The notes beneath the pieces were generated by a model. It was not told where the DNA came from and made no database searches. It worked only from the letters and a program-made list of their open reading frames with translations. From Chloranthus sessilifolius (lineage: Eukaryota > Streptophyta > Magnoliopsida > Chloranthales > Chloranthaceae): a stretch of DNA of 64,000 nucleotides. A program made the translations under genes and the position numbers. The stretch is from positions 66,900,646-66,964,645 of the forward strand of contig CM037585.1 in NCBI GenBank assembly GCA_021018995.1. Direction: 5' to 3'. The stretch's first letter is position 1, and every line of letters begins with the position of its first letter. Positions 63,152-64,000 of this stretch are shown here, one piece after another.

Positions 63152-64000
63152 ACTATTGCTGATCTGGGAGGGATTGATGCATCAATTTGTATGCATAGGA
63201 TCCATCTAGAGGAGGGCTCAACACCCTCTAGGGAAATGTAGAGGAAATTGATTCCTCACATGCAGGAGGTGGTCCTAAAAGAAATCATCAAATTACTGGA
63301 TGCTGGGGTAATTTACCCCATTTCTGATTTTGAATGGGTGGCACCTATTCAGGTGGTGCCCAAGAAGTCTGGCATAATAGTGATAACAACTGAGTTGGGA
63401 GAGCTGAGACCAGCCAGGGAGACCACTTGCTGGAGAGTTTGCATCGATTATCGAAAGCTCAACTCCAAGACTAGAAAAGACCACTTCCATCTCCCCTTTA
63501 TTGATCATATTTTGGATAAGTTGGTTGGGAAAGTTTTTATTATTTTCTTGATGGGTACTCAGGGTACAACCAGATCCCTGTGCACCCTCTCGATCAAGAG
63601 AAAACTATATTTACTTATCCTTTTGGCACCTTTGCTTATAGACGGATGCCTTTTGGGCTGTGTAATGCCCCAGCCACCTTTCAGAGGTGTATGTATGCCA
63701 TATTTTCTGATATGATTAACAAATTCTTTGAAATTTTTATGAATGATGTTTCTATTTATGGGGACAGTTTTGGCTAATGTCTGCAACACCTCAACCTGGT
63801 CTTGCAAAGATGTGAGGAGACCAATTTGGTCTTAAGTTGGGAAAAGAGCCACTTCATGGTAACACAAGGAATTGTGTTGGGCCATGTAGTCTCTAAAGAT
63901 GGAATTGAGGTAGACAAGGCTAAAGTTGACCTCATTGCAAATTTTCCCCCTCCAAGAACAGTCAAACAAATCAGATCCTTTCTTGGACATGCTGGATTCT
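63152..64000 (+). pseudogene. Reverse transcriptase of E, partial (window edge)
   Basis: TIADLGGIDASICMHRIHLE, stop at 63239, LKEIIKLLDAGVIYPISDFE, WRVCIDYRKLNSKTRKDHFH, frameshift near 63530, then FGTFAYRRMPFGLCNAPATF, EIFMNDVSIYGDSFG with FMND in place of FMDD (GAT to AAT), stop at 63775, [33 protein letters not shown] at the window end. Same domain order as D; dead by the active-site change alone. Confidence 0.9.

Larger units (their letters stand above)
57531..64000 (+). mobile_element. Element E: Athila-type retrotransposon, 5' half (B/E/H family)
   Basis: 5' LTR, degenerate PBS, gag, protease region and RT up to the window edge. Inserted in the integrase of H in opposite orientation; the 5 bp before it are ATAGC, and the matching duplicate would lie outside the window. 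LTR related to those of B and H. Confidence 0.9.

Noticed and set aside
1-64000. tRNA, rRNA, CRISPR arrays, organellar DNA
   Set aside because: Looked for cloverleaf-like B boxes, rRNA-like blocks, regular spaced repeats and plastid/mitochondrial gene segments; nothing convincing seen. The tRNA-like matches at 40111 and 59997 are primer binding sites.

Overview
The window is a stretch of repeat-packed plant nuclear DNA, almost certainly from an angiosperm. It consists of nested, decayed Ty3/gypsy LTR retrotransposons from three lineages: Athila-type, Tat/Ogre-type and a chromovirus of Tekay/Del type. I see no intact host gene, tRNA, rRNA or CRISPR array. The only non-retroelement stretch is about 27.5-29.96 kb, which may hold scraps of a host gene. 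The species cannot be named from what I see.

Layout (element letters are mine). A (+, 1-3548): 3' part of an Athila-type element with its 3' LTR, followed by a scrap of another element's 3' ORF (3549-3832). B (+, 3833-8512): 3' part with a small Lys-rich ORF and 3' LTR. C (+, 8513-16240): pol tail, a long accessory 3' ORF and a truncated 3' LTR. F (+, 16241-about 27480): Tat/Ogre-type pol with two RNase H domains, plus two ANTISENSE accessory genes, one of DUF7745 type and one multi-exon plant-mobile-domain gene. Unassigned 27.5-29.96 kb. G (-, 29965-36839): chromovirus 3' LTR, an unusual accessory 3' ORF, and integrase/RNase H. H (-, 36840-57530): Athila-type, inserted into G, with its LTR split by D. 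D (+, 38218-52565): complete 14.3 kb Athila-type element with both LTRs, PBS, PPT and a perfect 5-bp target duplication (ACTAT). E (+, 57531-end): 5' LTR, gag, PR and RT of a B/H-family element inserted into the integrase of H.

How the parts relate. A, B, C, D, E and H are one superfamily: same LTR ends and leader, and (where visible) the same 3' architecture. After pol comes a second, internal promoter with its own TATA box driving an accessory 3' ORF. Then comes a conserved, about 1.6 kb noncoding block bounded by two copies of a GGTTTGGGGG motif, the second of which is the polypurine tract.

The most striking observation concerns short, mostly palindromic motifs. Each family carries its own motif, reiterated many times both in the LTR and in front of the accessory ORF. 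The motif differs completely between families (TTCGCAAAG/TTCGAAAAG in A/D, TTTCGATAGG in C, TCGCG-type in B/E/H, TCGACCGGTCG in chromovirus G). The Tat element F does the same with a 25-bp palindrome in front of both antisense genes. This looks like co-evolving DNA-binding sites for element-encoded accessory proteins, reminiscent of the VANC anti-silencing proteins of VANDAL transposons. It is a hypothesis, but it is testable. In addition, the LTR leader and 3' noncoding block carry several RNA folds conserved between families, one with compensatory changes. All protein genes are broken by stops and frameshifts; many stops look like C-to-T decay of methylated DNA.
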